Source: a virus
Strand: one strand, 5' to 3'
Length of the DNA: 40,395 nucleotides
Virus record (IMG/VR): IMGVR_UViG_3300037247_000370
Span: 1-40,395 of that record
The notes under the pieces are model-generated. The model ran no database searches. It worked only from the letters and a program-made list of their open reading frames with translations, and had not been told where the DNA came from. Shown here one piece after another: positions 11,968-19,932 of the stretch; position 1 is the stretch's first letter, and every line of letters starts with the position of its first letter. The position numbers and the translations under genes are program-made.

Positions 11968-12832
11968 CCTGGCTAAGATTCCCGGGGTCACTACTGGCTT
12001 CCGGCCCGTGTCTGTAAACCGGGGGAGATTTGTATTCACCGGCAGGCCCGGGTGCGGAAAGAGCACCTTGGTACATAACAACCCCAAGGCTTTTATTCTG
12101 GACCACGATCAGGGTGGCAATACGGTAGACGATCCCCGGGCCATCCGCTACTGTCCCGACCCCGACAAGACTCCGGAGGGAGCCACCGCTGATGCCTATC
12201 GAAACATTGTAGATGTCCTCATCGCTCGTCGTAAGAAGGGAGCAAAAGACATTGAGATGATTGCTCTTGATACATATGATGAACTGATAGAGATTTTCCT
12301 TCGGGACTTCTGCCTCAAGCACAAGCTAGAGGACCCTTTGGACTATAAGAGCGGGGAGGGTAATGCCTACAGCATAGTTCGACGAGACATCTTCGAAATT
12401 CTAAACCGGGCCTACCGAGCTGGCTTTGGCTGGGCCATCCTGGTCAACGTCACTCCCAAGGTCATTCGTCACGGTGGTGAAGAAAGAACGGTCCTATCTC
12501 TGTCCGTCTCGGAGTCCTTTGCCAATGCCGTGCGTAAGAAGTGTGAGCACTTCATGTACCTGGCCTATCATACCAAGACAGTGAAAGGTCCTCCAACAAC
12601 TCGCACTATTGGGGGTAAGAAGGTGACTATACCGGGAGAGACTAGGAAGGAGGAGTGCCGCCTTCTCAAGACCAAGCCCGGTACTCTTTGGGCCGGAGAA
12701 ACTACTGATGAGGTTAAGGTTCGGATACCGTTTCCGGACTCCACGGAAATTCCTCGCCTCGGGGGATGGGATGTGTTTACTAGGGTCTATGACGAGGCAA
12801 TCCAAACTCTTACAAAAGGAGTAAAAGTATGA
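11930..12832 (+). CDS. Sak4-like RecA-fold ATPase (single-strand annealing/recombination)
   Basis: 300 residues from the ATG at 11930, which has GGAGG six bases upstream. An in-frame upstream ATG would run through the zinc protein and lacks such a site. Walker A is GRPGCGKST (38-46), the Walker B strand ends MIALDTYDE (D114), and a basic region follows. Phage proteins of this kind (Sak4/AAA_24 group) bind ssDNA and promote annealing, and typically pair with an SSB as here. The next gene, SSB-like, starts inside its stop (ATGA). Confidence 0.85.
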   Translation: MSSQTITSPIPSDLAKIPGVTTGFRPVSVNRGRFVFTGRPGCGKSTLVHNNPKAFILDHDQGGNTVDDPRAIRYCPDPDKTPEGATADAYRNIVDVLIARRKKGAKDIEMIALDTYDELIEIFLRDFCLKHKLEDPLDYKSGEGNAYSIVRRDIFEILNRAYRAGFGWAILVNVTPKVIRHGGEERTVLSLSVSESFANAVRKKCEHFMYLAYHTKTVKGPPTTRTIGGKKVTIPGETRKEECRLLKTKPGTLWAGETTDEVKVRIPFPDSTEIPRLGGWDVFTRVYDEAIQTLTKGVKV

Positions 12833-13344
12833 GTGACATTGATGCTGGGTTTATGGAGGTACTGGAAAGTTGTGCCGGTGCTGAGGGAGAGGTGGACTAC
12901 TCAGACGATGGGTGGAAGCCCGAAGATGGGGAGTACACTGTACTCCTGGAGAAGTTTACCTGTGGCACTACAGAAAAGAACGGAATCTCCAACGGGAGGG
13001 GCAATGCCATCTTCCGAATCCTCTCGGGAGACTTTACCGGCAGGTCGTTTGGGGAGTTCTTCTGGCTGCCGTCCAATGCAAAGCAGACCTCGCCTGGAAT
13101 GGCTAACCTGCTTCGCCTTGCTACCTGTATCTGTGACCGGGAGTTCAAGGTATCTGAAATCGGAGAGGCGGGGCAACTGATTGGAGACAACTGTGGATCG
13201 GCAGTCCTCAGTGTCCGGGTCTTTTCTACCACTCGCCAGTCGGATGGTAAGGTGTTTGTAAACACACGATTCCTTACCCTGATTGACGAGCCAATTGAGC
13301 CGCCCATCGATCCTTCCCAGGTCGAGGCACCGGCCACAGCGTAA
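12829..13344 (+). CDS. Single-stranded DNA-binding protein-like (DUF669 type)
   Basis: 171 residues. The pattern DDGWKPEDGEYTVLLEKF, then IFRILSGDFTGRSFGEFFWL, then ANLLRLATCICD, resembles the DUF669/SSB-like proteins that follow Sak4 genes in many phages. These have an OB-fold-like core and an acidic or Pro-rich tail (EPPIDPSQVEAPATA here). It probably coats ssDNA during replication and recombination. The gene overlaps the Sak4-like stop and ends 12 bases before a tRNA-like element. The end of the gene is also the first part of a direct repeat. Confidence 0.72.
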   Translation: MSDIDAGFMEVLESCAGAEGEVDYSDDGWKPEDGEYTVLLEKFTCGTTEKNGISNGRGNAIFRILSGDFTGRSFGEFFWLPSNAKQTSPGMANLLRLATCICDREFKVSEIGEAGQLIGDNCGSAVLSVRVFSTTRQSDGKVFVNTRFLTLIDEPIEPPIDPSQVEAPATA

Positions 13345-13362
13345 AAGCTAGCCGGAGGATCG
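13333..13362 (+). repeat. Direct repeat copy 1, leading into tRNA-like element 1
   Basis: A 30-base stretch (GCCACAGC..TAAA.GCTAG.CGGAGG.TCG) that recurs at 13437-13466 with 26 of 30 identities and an offset of 104 bases. Copy 1 covers the last codons and stop of the SSB-like gene and the 5' side of the acceptor stem of the tRNA-like element. Confidence 0.85.
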
Positions 13363-13410
13363 AGTGGCATTCGCCCAGACGTGGGGTCGGTTCGATTCCG
13401 ACACGATCCT
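13357..13410 (+). tRNA. Truncated tRNA-like element 1 (acceptor and T arm, middle shortened)
   Basis: The 5' GGATCG pairs with CGATCC at 13404-13409. A canonical T arm is present: stem GTCGG/CCGAC and loop TTCGATT (13386-13402). Only 22 bases lie between the acceptor strand and the T arm, about half of what a D arm plus anticodon arm needs; one GGC-ATTC-GCC mini-hairpin can form there. No anticodon can be assigned and no CCA is encoded. It is therefore a tRNA-like element or tRNA remnant, not a normal tRNA. Confidence 0.5.
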
Positions 13411-13413
13411 TTA

Positions 13414-13424
13414 ACCGGGAGAGA
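13414..13424 (+). promoter_or_regulatory. ACCGGGAGAGR motif acting as ribosome site of a mini-ORF
   Basis: An exact copy of the genome-wide 11-bp motif, here outside coding sequence between the two tRNA-like elements. Its GGGAGAGA lies 4 bases before an ATG and could serve as a Shine-Dalgarno sequence. Confidence 0.5.
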
Positions 13425-13428
13425 TTAA

Positions 13429-13455
13429 ATGTCAAAGCCACAGCCTAAAGGCTAG
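13429..13455 (+). CDS. Eight-codon mini-ORF between tRNA-like elements
   Basis: ATG at 13429 to TAG at 13455 encodes MSKPQPKG. It follows GGGAGAGA at good spacing. It may be a real leader peptide, but it may equally be the remnant of a gene shortened by the tandem duplication: its end occupies the same place in repeat copy 2 as the SSB gene end does in copy 1. Confidence 0.35.
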   Translation: MSKPQPKG

Positions 13456-13466
13456 TCGGAGGGTCG
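13437..13466 (+). repeat. Direct repeat copy 2, leading into tRNA-like element 2
   Basis: Second copy of the 30-base repeat, 104 bases after copy 1. It covers the end of the mini-ORF, its TAG, and the 5' acceptor strand of tRNA-like element 2. Confidence 0.85.
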
Positions 13467-13532
13467 GTAGTCCAATGGTAGAGACAGGCAGACAATGCTT
13501 CGACAGTCCCGGTTCGATTCCGGGTCGACCCT
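13461..13532 (+). tRNA. tRNA-like element 2 with aberrant anticodon arm
   Basis: The 71 bases from 13461 to 13531 fold with a 7-bp acceptor stem (GGGTCGG with TCGACCC, one G-T). The D arm has a 3-bp stem (GTC/GAC) and a loop containing the conserved GG. The T arm is perfect (CCCGG, TTCGATT, CCGGG). Overall length is right for a tRNA. The anticodon arm is not: the best stem (13486-13490 with 13496-13500) leaves a 5-base loop, GACAA, with no U33-like residue, so no anticodon is assignable. No CCA is encoded. It could be a processing signal or a degenerate tRNA. Confidence 0.6.
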
Positions 13533-13551
13533 GTAACAAGGAGAAGTTCTA

Positions 13552-14037
13552 ATGGCCAAGACTACAAGGTGTACGGCAAGTGTCTGGCCCCATAGACGCA
13601 CAGATGAACTGACTGGTCCTCTTGACCTTACCATAAGCTACAAAAACCAACACCCACTAGTACAAGAGGGGTTCTTTGGGAGGTATGCGTTTATCACCTT
13701 GGTACAACCAGACGACAAAACCAATCTCACCCTCATGCAGTTGGTATTTGCCCGGGAACACTACACCTTCTGTCCTTACTCCCAGGTACAGCAGTCTAAC
13801 AAAGTCCGGGTCTACCGTAAGGGTCGGAGCAAGGCGATAAAGGTCTACATCCGAAGCCGCCTAACCAATAAAATGGATCACCCTATTCCCCTGGGAGCCT
13901 GGGAGGGGACCCTAAGTGAGGACAATAGTGGACCCCAGAATGGAGTGGTGTATACATTCCAAGCCATGACGGCCAAGGTTGTAAAGAAGAAGCCACTTAT
14001 TATCTTACCGGGAGAGGAGGGGTTCGTGCTACCATGA
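13552..14037 (+). CDS. Hypothetical early protein
   Basis: 161 residues starting MAKTTRCTASVWPHRR, after an AAGGAGAAG ribosome site just downstream of tRNA-like element 2. The composition is basic and mixed alpha/beta (KVRVYRKGRSKAIKVYIRSRL). A PLGAWEGTLSEDNSGPQNGVVYTF segment suggests a beta-rich C-terminal part. I do not recognise a family and see no catalytic motif. Its stop overlaps the next start as ATGA. Confidence 0.65.
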   Translation: MAKTTRCTASVWPHRRTDELTGPLDLTISYKNQHPLVQEGFFGRYAFITLVQPDDKTNLTLMQLVFAREHYTFCPYSQVQQSNKVRVYRKGRSKAIKVYIRSRLTNKMDHPIPLGAWEGTLSEDNSGPQNGVVYTFQAMTAKVVKKKPLIILPGEEGFVLP

Positions 14038-14222
14038 CCATTTTTCCTCAGATGTCAGAAGACCCCCATGATGACCTGTGCTGGGAGTGTGGTAGAGAGG
14101 TAGCAGAGTGTGCATGTGGTACAACTCTCCCGGATGATTTTGATCCCATGGATGAGAATGGACCAGACCCAGACTGGGATGAGTATGAGGATGACCTAAC
14201 CAAGGAGACGAACGATGACTAA
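14034..14222 (+). CDS. Small acidic protein with CxxC pair
   Basis: 62 residues, very acidic at the C-terminus (DPDWDEYEDDLTKETNDD). CWEC and CAC motifs near residues 16-28 could bind one zinc ion. The start overlaps the previous stop as ATGA and the end overlaps the GroES-like gene by 8 bases. Acidic proteins of this size are sometimes DNA mimics or partners; that is speculation here. Confidence 0.6.
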   Translation: MTIFPQMSEDPHDDLCWECGREVAECACGTTLPDDFDPMDENGPDPDWDEYEDDLTKETNDD

Positions 14223-14514
14223 GAAGAACACAGTTAAGCCACCGTGGGGTGCAGCACCCCTGGGTAAGAGAGTGATGCTAGTAAAGGATGAGGCCCTGTC
14301 CACTTCCGAAGGAGGCATAGTCATTCCCGAGAATGCCAGAGAGAAGCCCCTTATAGCTCACATCATCAGCGTAGGAGTGGACGTAACAACTATGAAGCCT
14401 GGAGATGAGGTAATCTATGCCTCCTTTGCTGGGACCGACTTCAACATCAATGGGGTCGACGTGATTGTGGTGGACGAAGAGGACATCATGTTGATACTGA
14501 AGGACAAGAACTAA
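14215..14514 (+). CDS. groES: GroES-like co-chaperonin
   Basis: 99 residues that follow the GroES/Cpn10 pattern throughout: PLGKRVMLVKDEA, the mobile-loop region (STSEGGIVIPENAREKP) with the GGIVIP anchor that docks on GroEL, the VGVDVTTMKPGDEVIYASFAGTDF core, and the C-terminal strand DVIVVDEEDIMLIL. It should cap the host GroEL chamber during folding of a phage protein, by analogy with T4 gp31 and the capsid protein. It lies in the early unit between two small zinc-type genes. Confidence 0.92.
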   Translation: MTKKNTVKPPWGAAPLGKRVMLVKDEALSTSEGGIVIPENAREKPLIAHIISVGVDVTTMKPGDEVIYASFAGTDFNINGVDVIVVDEEDIMLILKDKN

Positions 14515-14529
14515 TCTAGGGGGATTATA

Positions 14530-14760
14530 ATGCCTGTAACAACTACTACTATCACCAAGTGTGATCGCTGTGGAGCGGAGAAAGTCCATTGTAACGGTAA
14601 ATCAACTGGATGCAAAACTGTTTCCATCCATGTAACTAAATTCTTCTTTGATGGGCGGGGAAACAGCTATCCTGTGCCAACCCCTACGATTTTGTGCAAG
14701 GCCTGTAGTAGGGAATGGAATGACAGGCTTACGGACTTCATGGAAGGATACACCCCATGA
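14530..14760 (+). CDS. Small zinc-ribbon protein
   Basis: 76 residues with CDRC and CKAC pairs flanking a beta segment (VSIHVTKFFFDGRGNSYPV), the layout of small phage zinc-finger proteins. A strong GGGGGA ribosome site precedes the ATG, and the stop overlaps the next start (ATGA). Probably nucleic acid or protein binding; no named family is recognised. Confidence 0.65.
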   Translation: MPVTTTTITKCDRCGAEKVHCNGKSTGCKTVSIHVTKFFFDGRGNSYPVPTPTILCKACSREWNDRLTDFMEGYTP

Positions 14761-15341
14761 GCATGACAAGAATAACAAATAAGGATAAGGTCCTCGACGA
14801 GATACAACTTGTCCAGGAAGAAGGTCTCACAGTTCCCGAGTTTCTTAGGCTCTATCCCAGCCTTCTCCCCCAGACTGTATACCCCTGCTTCACTCAACTG
14901 TGCAAGGAAAAAAAGATTCTGCACAGTGGAAGCTATCGCAAATCAAAGAACAACCGGCGGTCAATCGTCTGGGTGGACAAGAAGCATGGGGGAGTGGTCC
15001 CGGTATGGGGTAGTGGACAGCCCAGTTACAGCTACAAGAATAGAGCGAAGGTTGTTATGGACCTCCTTGCTGATTTCGGTCCACTCAGTGTGTCTGAAAT
15101 GATGACATCGTGTTCCAGTCTCAAACCTATGAGCACGTCCTCTTTGGTGTCCCGTCTAGTACGGCAACAGTGGCTGTTCAAGACTAACAAGACCAGACGT
15201 AATGCCCTGGACCAGACGTGCTGCCTCTATGACCTCACACCACGGGGCAGACAGGTAAGGAATGATTCACCTCGTCGAGACTCGGGGACCTTTGCTAGTC
15301 CCCCTGATATACGCAGAACTACGGAGAAGCCCCATGGATAA
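14757..15341 (+). CDS. Winged-helix-like DNA-binding protein
   Basis: 194 residues. Residues 8-60 (DKVLDEIQLVQEEGLTVPEF.., then TVYPCFTQLCKEKKI and SGSYRKSKNNRR) and residues 95-160 (KVVMDLLADFGPLSVSEM.., then SSLVSRLVRQQWLFKT and LYDLTPRGRQV) each look like a winged helix, ending in the basic beta-hairpin typical of MarR/replication-initiator folds. It could be a transcription regulator or an origin-binding protein. It is the only clear DNA-binding regulator candidate in the window. Confidence 0.6.
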   Translation: MSMTRITNKDKVLDEIQLVQEEGLTVPEFLRLYPSLLPQTVYPCFTQLCKEKKILHSGSYRKSKNNRRSIVWVDKKHGGVVPVWGSGQPSYSYKNRAKVVMDLLADFGPLSVSEMMTSCSSLKPMSTSSLVSRLVRQQWLFKTNKTRRNALDQTCCLYDLTPRGRQVRNDSPRRDSGTFASPPDIRRTTEKPHG

Positions 15342-15468
15342 TGTTCAAGTACACAACCAATTGAAACAAGCAGTCGAAGCCCTAGAGACTATTGCCAGAG
15401 AACTGGGTCGGATTGCAGATTCTCTAGAATGGACAGCTAATGCTGCAAAGTATGATAATGGCAGCTAG
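15334..15468 (+). CDS. Short coiled-coil protein at the end of the early unit
   Basis: 44 residues from the ATG at 15334, which overlaps the previous stop by 8 bases and follows CGGAGAAG. Almost the entire product is one amphipathic helix (NQLKQAVEALETIARELGR..). Its TAG shares the palindrome CTAG with the stop of the convergent virion gene. Small size makes it uncertain; composition and coupling support it. Confidence 0.55.
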   Translation: MDNVQVHNQLKQAVEALETIARELGRIADSLEWTANAAKYDNGS

Positions 15469-18400
15469 AAACCGAACTTGGAGTTGCTTGGTAGGGCCTG
15501 GCGTCCCACCTTCGCCGGATCAACCGTGTCAAACGGACCAATACGGTAGCCAGGGCGAGCCTGACCTCCGCCTGAAGGTGGAGGTGTTCCAAAACGGGCA
15601 GCCTCTCTTACAGACTTTGGTTCTCCCAAGAGAGCTGGGTCAATTCCTAACAGTGCTGGTCCAGACGCTCCCAGGGTTGTTGCAATCAACTGTACGTATT
15701 GATCTCTCGCCTCTCCAGGGGGAAGGGTACGGACCAACTGCTCTAACCTAGAGACTCGTCGTCGGACCTGCATAGCCTCAATATCCTGTTCTGTCACCGG
15801 GAGAGAGAAGCCGAATTGCTTTTCAAATCTCTCGGCGATGGTATTGGCAGTCGAGGCATCGTTACGTAGCCGAGCATCCATGTAGTCCTTACGTGTCTCC
15901 CGTATCTCATCCCGACTCTTAACCAGTAAGGTCATAAGCTCTTCCTCCTTCACCTTGTCCCCATGCCGAACACCCATGCCCATAAGCAGGAGTTCCCATC
16001 GGGTGTAGAAGCCCTTGAGGGTTCCTTGCCGGGTGTACACAGCAATTCTCCCATCAGGTGCTGGATGATTGTAGTCGGCATAGGTACGACCCAGGGCCTT
16101 GGATGCTCGTGCCCCTATGTCACCCCCAACACCAGGTGGCAGAAGCCCAACCGCTCGGAGAGCACCCGTCCCTCCCGGTATCAGGAGAGGAGTGGACCGT
16201 ACCAGAGAGGAGAAGTCTCCAGTAGTAGCACCCTGAAGTAGGCTACCAACTATGCCTACCGCCGGAGGAACAATAGGAAAGCCCCCAAACGGGCCTTCTG
16301 TTCTCTCCTGAAATGTTGGGAGGGCTCCTCCAACCAAGGCGTCAGAAGCATCTACCCCAAGGTACCGGCCCAATTCTATAGCCATGATGGACCCAGCAAC
16401 CATCCGGGCAAAGGTCCCTGGATTGAACTGGCCCAGGGGGTTGAGGGCCTTACCAGTTAGAGGATTAACAGCACCCTCTCCAATACGCCAAGCAGTGTGG
16501 GTAGCAAACTCCAGGAACCGGAGAGGAAACTGTGCAAGCTGACGCACTAAAGGATTTCTCCCAAGTAGCAGGAAGGGTGTATTCTGGGGACCGGTAAGGA
16601 ACTGGGTCTCTTCCACGATCCGGGCCGCAAATGTGGTAGCTTGAGTAGCAGTCATCTTAGCACGACGGGCATGGATCATGGCTCCTTCCCATGTAGCCAG
16701 TCGGTTCATAGTCTCGGACGCTGTGAACAAGGACATCATTCCTGCACTGATCTTCTTGCTTAGGGTCTGTACCTTCTGTCCGGCCAACGATTGTATGTTT
16801 ACAATGTTCTTCAGACTGTTTTCTAGGGCCTCATCGGTGAGGGGAGCAGAAGCCACACCGGACCTACCAAATGCCGGGTAGGCAAAGCGTATAGCCTCAT
16901 CGTGGCTCAACTTCTTGGGTCCTAGCCTAACCGCAAAATACTTATGAGACTTCCGCATGGCCTCACTCAATCCACGGGCTGCTGTTACCGGACCCAGGAC
17001 AGGACCTGTGGTCAGTACCATCTGGAGAGTGTTCTTGAGGGCTGATGCGGGGTTCATACCTAGGGTAGAGAGGTAGAAATACCCCGCCGCTTTCTGACTC
17101 ACATTCACATAAGAAAAGGCACTTTGGGTATTGGTCAGGTGCTCATACATGGTATTGGTAAGGTTCTTACCTAATACTCTACTGACCTTGGGAGTCTTTA
17201 CCCACTCAGCAAGCTGGTACATGTTCTGCTCCCAGGCCTGAGCCTTTAGAGCATTGTTGAAGGTACCTCGCCCCAGGGCAATAGGAATGTATGTCTCCTC
17301 CAGCATCTTGGCCCGCATCTTTGCATAGGGGGCCCCCAAACGTCCCTCTTTGCTAACGAACTTGAGGTCCCGAAGATGATCCATCAACTTCTCACCACCG
17401 CCCCTAACGGTCCAGCCAAAGGTACTTCCCATGGTCTGAGTATAGTTATTGAGAGTGGTCATCAGCTTTAGGGTGTACTGCTTGGGAGCTGTCTCAGCCA
17501 AGATACTTTGAAATGCTAGGCTCTCCCGATGGCTCATTACTCCCGGAAAGTTGTCTCGCACCTCATCAAAGGTCGCCCCTTCCAGTTTCCGTAGTGTTCT
17601 CAAGGACAACACGTCCTCCGACCTGGCCTTGGAGAGCACCTTGAACTTGGCTGCCTCCTTAAGTTTGTTCAACTCTACTGTATTTACAAGACCAGACTTT
17701 GCCAGGATGTCCAACTCGGGAAGGCTAGGCATCATAGCATTGTGACGAGCATAACTCTCTGGCCCCAGCCACCTCTCTGCTCTTCTTCCAGCGGCTGTAC
17801 CAAACTGCCGACTACTACTCTTATCTGTCATGGCCTTCATCATGGCCGCGAAGTCAGCCTCAGTACGAATGAGCCGGTGCGGGTAGTAGTTCTCAATCTT
17901 ACGCGGGTTATTCAAGTACTCAGACCAGACCTCTGACATCTCGTCTGCCTGCCCGGACTTCTGCATCTTAGTCATGGCCCGACGAATGGTCTCACGCTTC
18001 TTAGGGTCCCCAAACGTCTCTCCCCACATGGTATCCAGTACACCCCGTGTACCCTCAGCAAACTGCCGAAGAGGACGACCCATCTGTGCCTCCAGGTTGG
18101 GCATCAGGGTGCCCACAGACGGTAGCTGTACCCGCGAGGCACCCTTCCCAATGGTAATGACACCGTTGGTACCCTCCCACCCTCGTAGCGGACGGTGTAG
18201 ACCATCCAACCAGGAGGATACCATGAGCTGTTCCTTCTGGGTAACATCACGACCCACTCGTGACCGGAACTGCCTCAAGAGGGTGGACATCTGGCCATTG
18301 TACCTGGACCTATAGTCCCATATGTCCCTGACAATTCCCCCGTATGTCTCCGGTATCCCCGTACCCCTGTACAGTCCCTGCATGGAGGCCAGTCGTCCCA

Positions 18401-18725
18401 TGATGGGGAACCTCTTGGTCATGGCCCCAACCATGTTCTGTACCTTGAACATAGAGTCCGCCTTAACCACAGGAAATTTGAAGGAGAGGGCCAACGTCAT
18501 AATCAGGAGAGGGTTGGTTAGCATACGGAACACAGGAAGCCAAGGACCCTTATCCAATCCGTGTTCCTTAAGGAAGGCATCCCTCTGCTTGATAGAGAGG
18601 CTACCGGGAGCAAACATGGCTTGGAAGCCCGCTGGTAGGTCACCCAAGAGAGTTTGCTGTGCGGCCTGACCAGGACGGTCAAGCATTCCCAAGCTAGCCG
18701 GTAGTCCAAGAGAAGATTCAGGCAT
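15465..18725 (-). CDS. Large internal virion-type protein
   Basis: 1086 residues after a GGAGGAG ribosome site. It is Ala-, Arg- and Leu-rich and mostly helical, with hydrophobic stretches (LLIMTLALSFKFPVV near residues 53-67, FARMVAGSIMAIELGRYLGV in the last third). It is the last gene of the virion unit, after a run of other large helical proteins, as with the internal/ejection proteins of podoviruses (compare T7 gp14-16 by position). I see no lysozyme or transglycosylase motif. The role in genome ejection is inferred from size, composition and order. Confidence 0.65.
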   Translation of the reverse strand: MPESSLGLPASLGMLDRPGQAAQQTLLGDLPAGFQAMFAPGSLSIKQRDAFLKEHGLDKGPWLPVFRMLTNPLLIMTLALSFKFPVVKADSMFKVQNMVGAMTKRFPIMGRLASMQGLYRGTGIPETYGGIVRDIWDYRSRYNGQMSTLLRQFRSRVGRDVTQKEQLMVSSWLDGLHRPLRGWEGTNGVITIGKGASRVQLPSVGTLMPNLEAQMGRPLRQFAEGTRGVLDTMWGETFGDPKKRETIRRAMTKMQKSGQADEMSEVWSEYLNNPRKIENYYPHRLIRTEADFAAMMKAMTDKSSSRQFGTAAGRRAERWLGPESYARHNAMMPSLPELDILAKSGLVNTVELNKLKEAAKFKVLSKARSEDVLSLRTLRKLEGATFDEVRDNFPGVMSHRESLAFQSILAETAPKQYTLKLMTTLNNYTQTMGSTFGWTVRGGGEKLMDHLRDLKFVSKEGRLGAPYAKMRAKMLEETYIPIALGRGTFNNALKAQAWEQNMYQLAEWVKTPKVSRVLGKNLTNTMYEHLTNTQSAFSYVNVSQKAAGYFYLSTLGMNPASALKNTLQMVLTTGPVLGPVTAARGLSEAMRKSHKYFAVRLGPKKLSHDEAIRFAYPAFGRSGVASAPLTDEALENSLKNIVNIQSLAGQKVQTLSKKISAGMMSLFTASETMNRLATWEGAMIHARRAKMTATQATTFAARIVEETQFLTGPQNTPFLLLGRNPLVRQLAQFPLRFLEFATHTAWRIGEGAVNPLTGKALNPLGQFNPGTFARMVAGSIMAIELGRYLGVDASDALVGGALPTFQERTEGPFGGFPIVPPAVGIVGSLLQGATTGDFSSLVRSTPLLIPGGTGALRAVGLLPPGVGGDIGARASKALGRTYADYNHPAPDGRIAVYTRQGTLKGFYTRWELLLMGMGVRHGDKVKEEELMTLLVKSRDEIRETRKDYMDARLRNDASTANTIAERFEKQFGFSLPVTEQDIEAMQVRRRVSRLEQLVRTLPPGEARDQYVQLIATTLGASGPALLGIDPALLGEPKSVREAARFGTPPPSGGGQARPGYRIGPFDTVDPAKVGRQALPSNSKFGF

Positions 18726-18743
18726 ACTCCTCCTTACCCTTTC

Positions 18744-19931
18744 TTACATACCACGCATTTGACCAAGCAGTTGTTCCATCAATTTATCCATGTCACCGGG
18801 AGAGGTTCCCTGTTGGCCCTGGTCTACCCCATACCCCACCTCGCTGCGTGTCAACGTGCGGGACTGTGTGCTACCCATGGCCTGGGTGATCTGCTGCATC
18901 AACTCGGGGTCTCGGGCGAGCATGGCACGGCGGGCAGAGAGGTCGGCCTTCTTATCCAGTATGTCATACATGAGTTCCTGCGACACGGAGACTGTACCCC
19001 CCCGACGACTGGCTTCCAAGGCTGCTCTAGCCCTCTTGGACTTCCCAACCAAGGAGTCATACAGTTCATACCCCAGTGCTGCACCCCCCGCTACTGTCCC
19101 AAAGCTACCTGCCTTCCTAAGAAGACGTGCTCCCTTGCCTACTCCCTTAGCTCCAGCCTTCTTAAGACCACCTAGTATTCCCTCATCCGCTGCTGATGCT
19201 CCTTCGGGACTAAGGGCAGCTATGGCCCTCTTCCCCACTCCCCTGGCCCCAGCTTTAGTCTTACCAAAAGCTCCTTCCGCAGCCCCCACTTCTTCAGATA
19301 ACTTAGACTGGGCAATACCCTCCAAGCCTCCTATTTGTGTACGGAGATTCTCAGACAAGCCCTTCAGGGTTCCCCCCACTGCCCCTCCGGTAGCCCACCG
19401 CATAAGTTTTCGAGCAAACGGGTCACGTATAGCCGCGTCATATACACGGGCCACATTGGTAGGCCCCTTTGTGAAGAGGCCCTTGGGACCAGTACGCTTC
19501 AAAGCATCAAGCATCTGGGGAGACATGCCCGATTGCTTCGCCGCCCGCATAGCCAGACCGAACGTCTTGCGAAGGTCATTTGGGGAGGCTCCATTCTTGA
19601 ACCCTCGCATCATCCTCAAGTACTGAGTGAACTGGGCTTGCTTCTTGGGATTACCCGCCGCCTTCATAACAGCCTTGGGAATCTTATTGAGAGGCATGTC
19701 CACTATCTTCTCCCCCAACTCTCCTTCCATCATTCTCAACAAAGATGCAGAAAACCTATCGTTCTTCAGCAATACCCTCAAGGTCTCTGCCCTCTCACCA
19801 GCAGAGGCCCCATTCAACCACTGCTCGGATAGCCGGTGCATGATCTCTATGGGAGACAGGACCGCACCCTCGGCAGCCATGCCCAATCCCGCTACCGGAA
19901 CAGACCCAGGTGCAATTTTCAAATCAGCCAT
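18744..19931 (-). CDS. Helical internal virion-type protein
   Basis: 395 residues from the ATG at 19931 (MADLKIAPGSVPVAG..), 1 base after the upstream stop; a longer TTG-initiated form is unlikely. It is basic and rich in Ala, Gly and Lys, with a small hydrophobic Gly/Ala segment (GSFGTVAGGAALGYELYDSL). The C-terminus is polar and methionine-rich (DKLMEQLLGQMRGM). By order it belongs with the ejection-type proteins. No family is recognised. Confidence 0.6.
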   Translation of the reverse strand: MADLKIAPGSVPVAGLGMAAEGAVLSPIEIMHRLSEQWLNGASAGERAETLRVLLKNDRFSASLLRMMEGELGEKIVDMPLNKIPKAVMKAAGNPKKQAQFTQYLRMMRGFKNGASPNDLRKTFGLAMRAAKQSGMSPQMLDALKRTGPKGLFTKGPTNVARVYDAAIRDPFARKLMRWATGGAVGGTLKGLSENLRTQIGGLEGIAQSKLSEEVGAAEGAFGKTKAGARGVGKRAIAALSPEGASAADEGILGGLKKAGAKGVGKGARLLRKAGSFGTVAGGAALGYELYDSLVGKSKRARAALEASRRGGTVSVSQELMYDILDKKADLSARRAMLARDPELMQQITQAMGSTQSRTLTRSEVGYGVDQGQQGTSPGDMDKLMEQLLGQMRGM

Positions 19932-19932
19932 T

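Noticed and set aside
18601-18612. ACCGGGAGCAA resembling the dispersed motif
   Set aside because: It departs from the consensus after ACCGGGAG and was not counted as a copy.
18790-19626. Long plus-strand open frame opposite an internal virion gene
   Set aside because: Antisense shadow of the Ala/Lys-rich gene; the translation is Pro/Ser-rich with no family pattern and no start signals.
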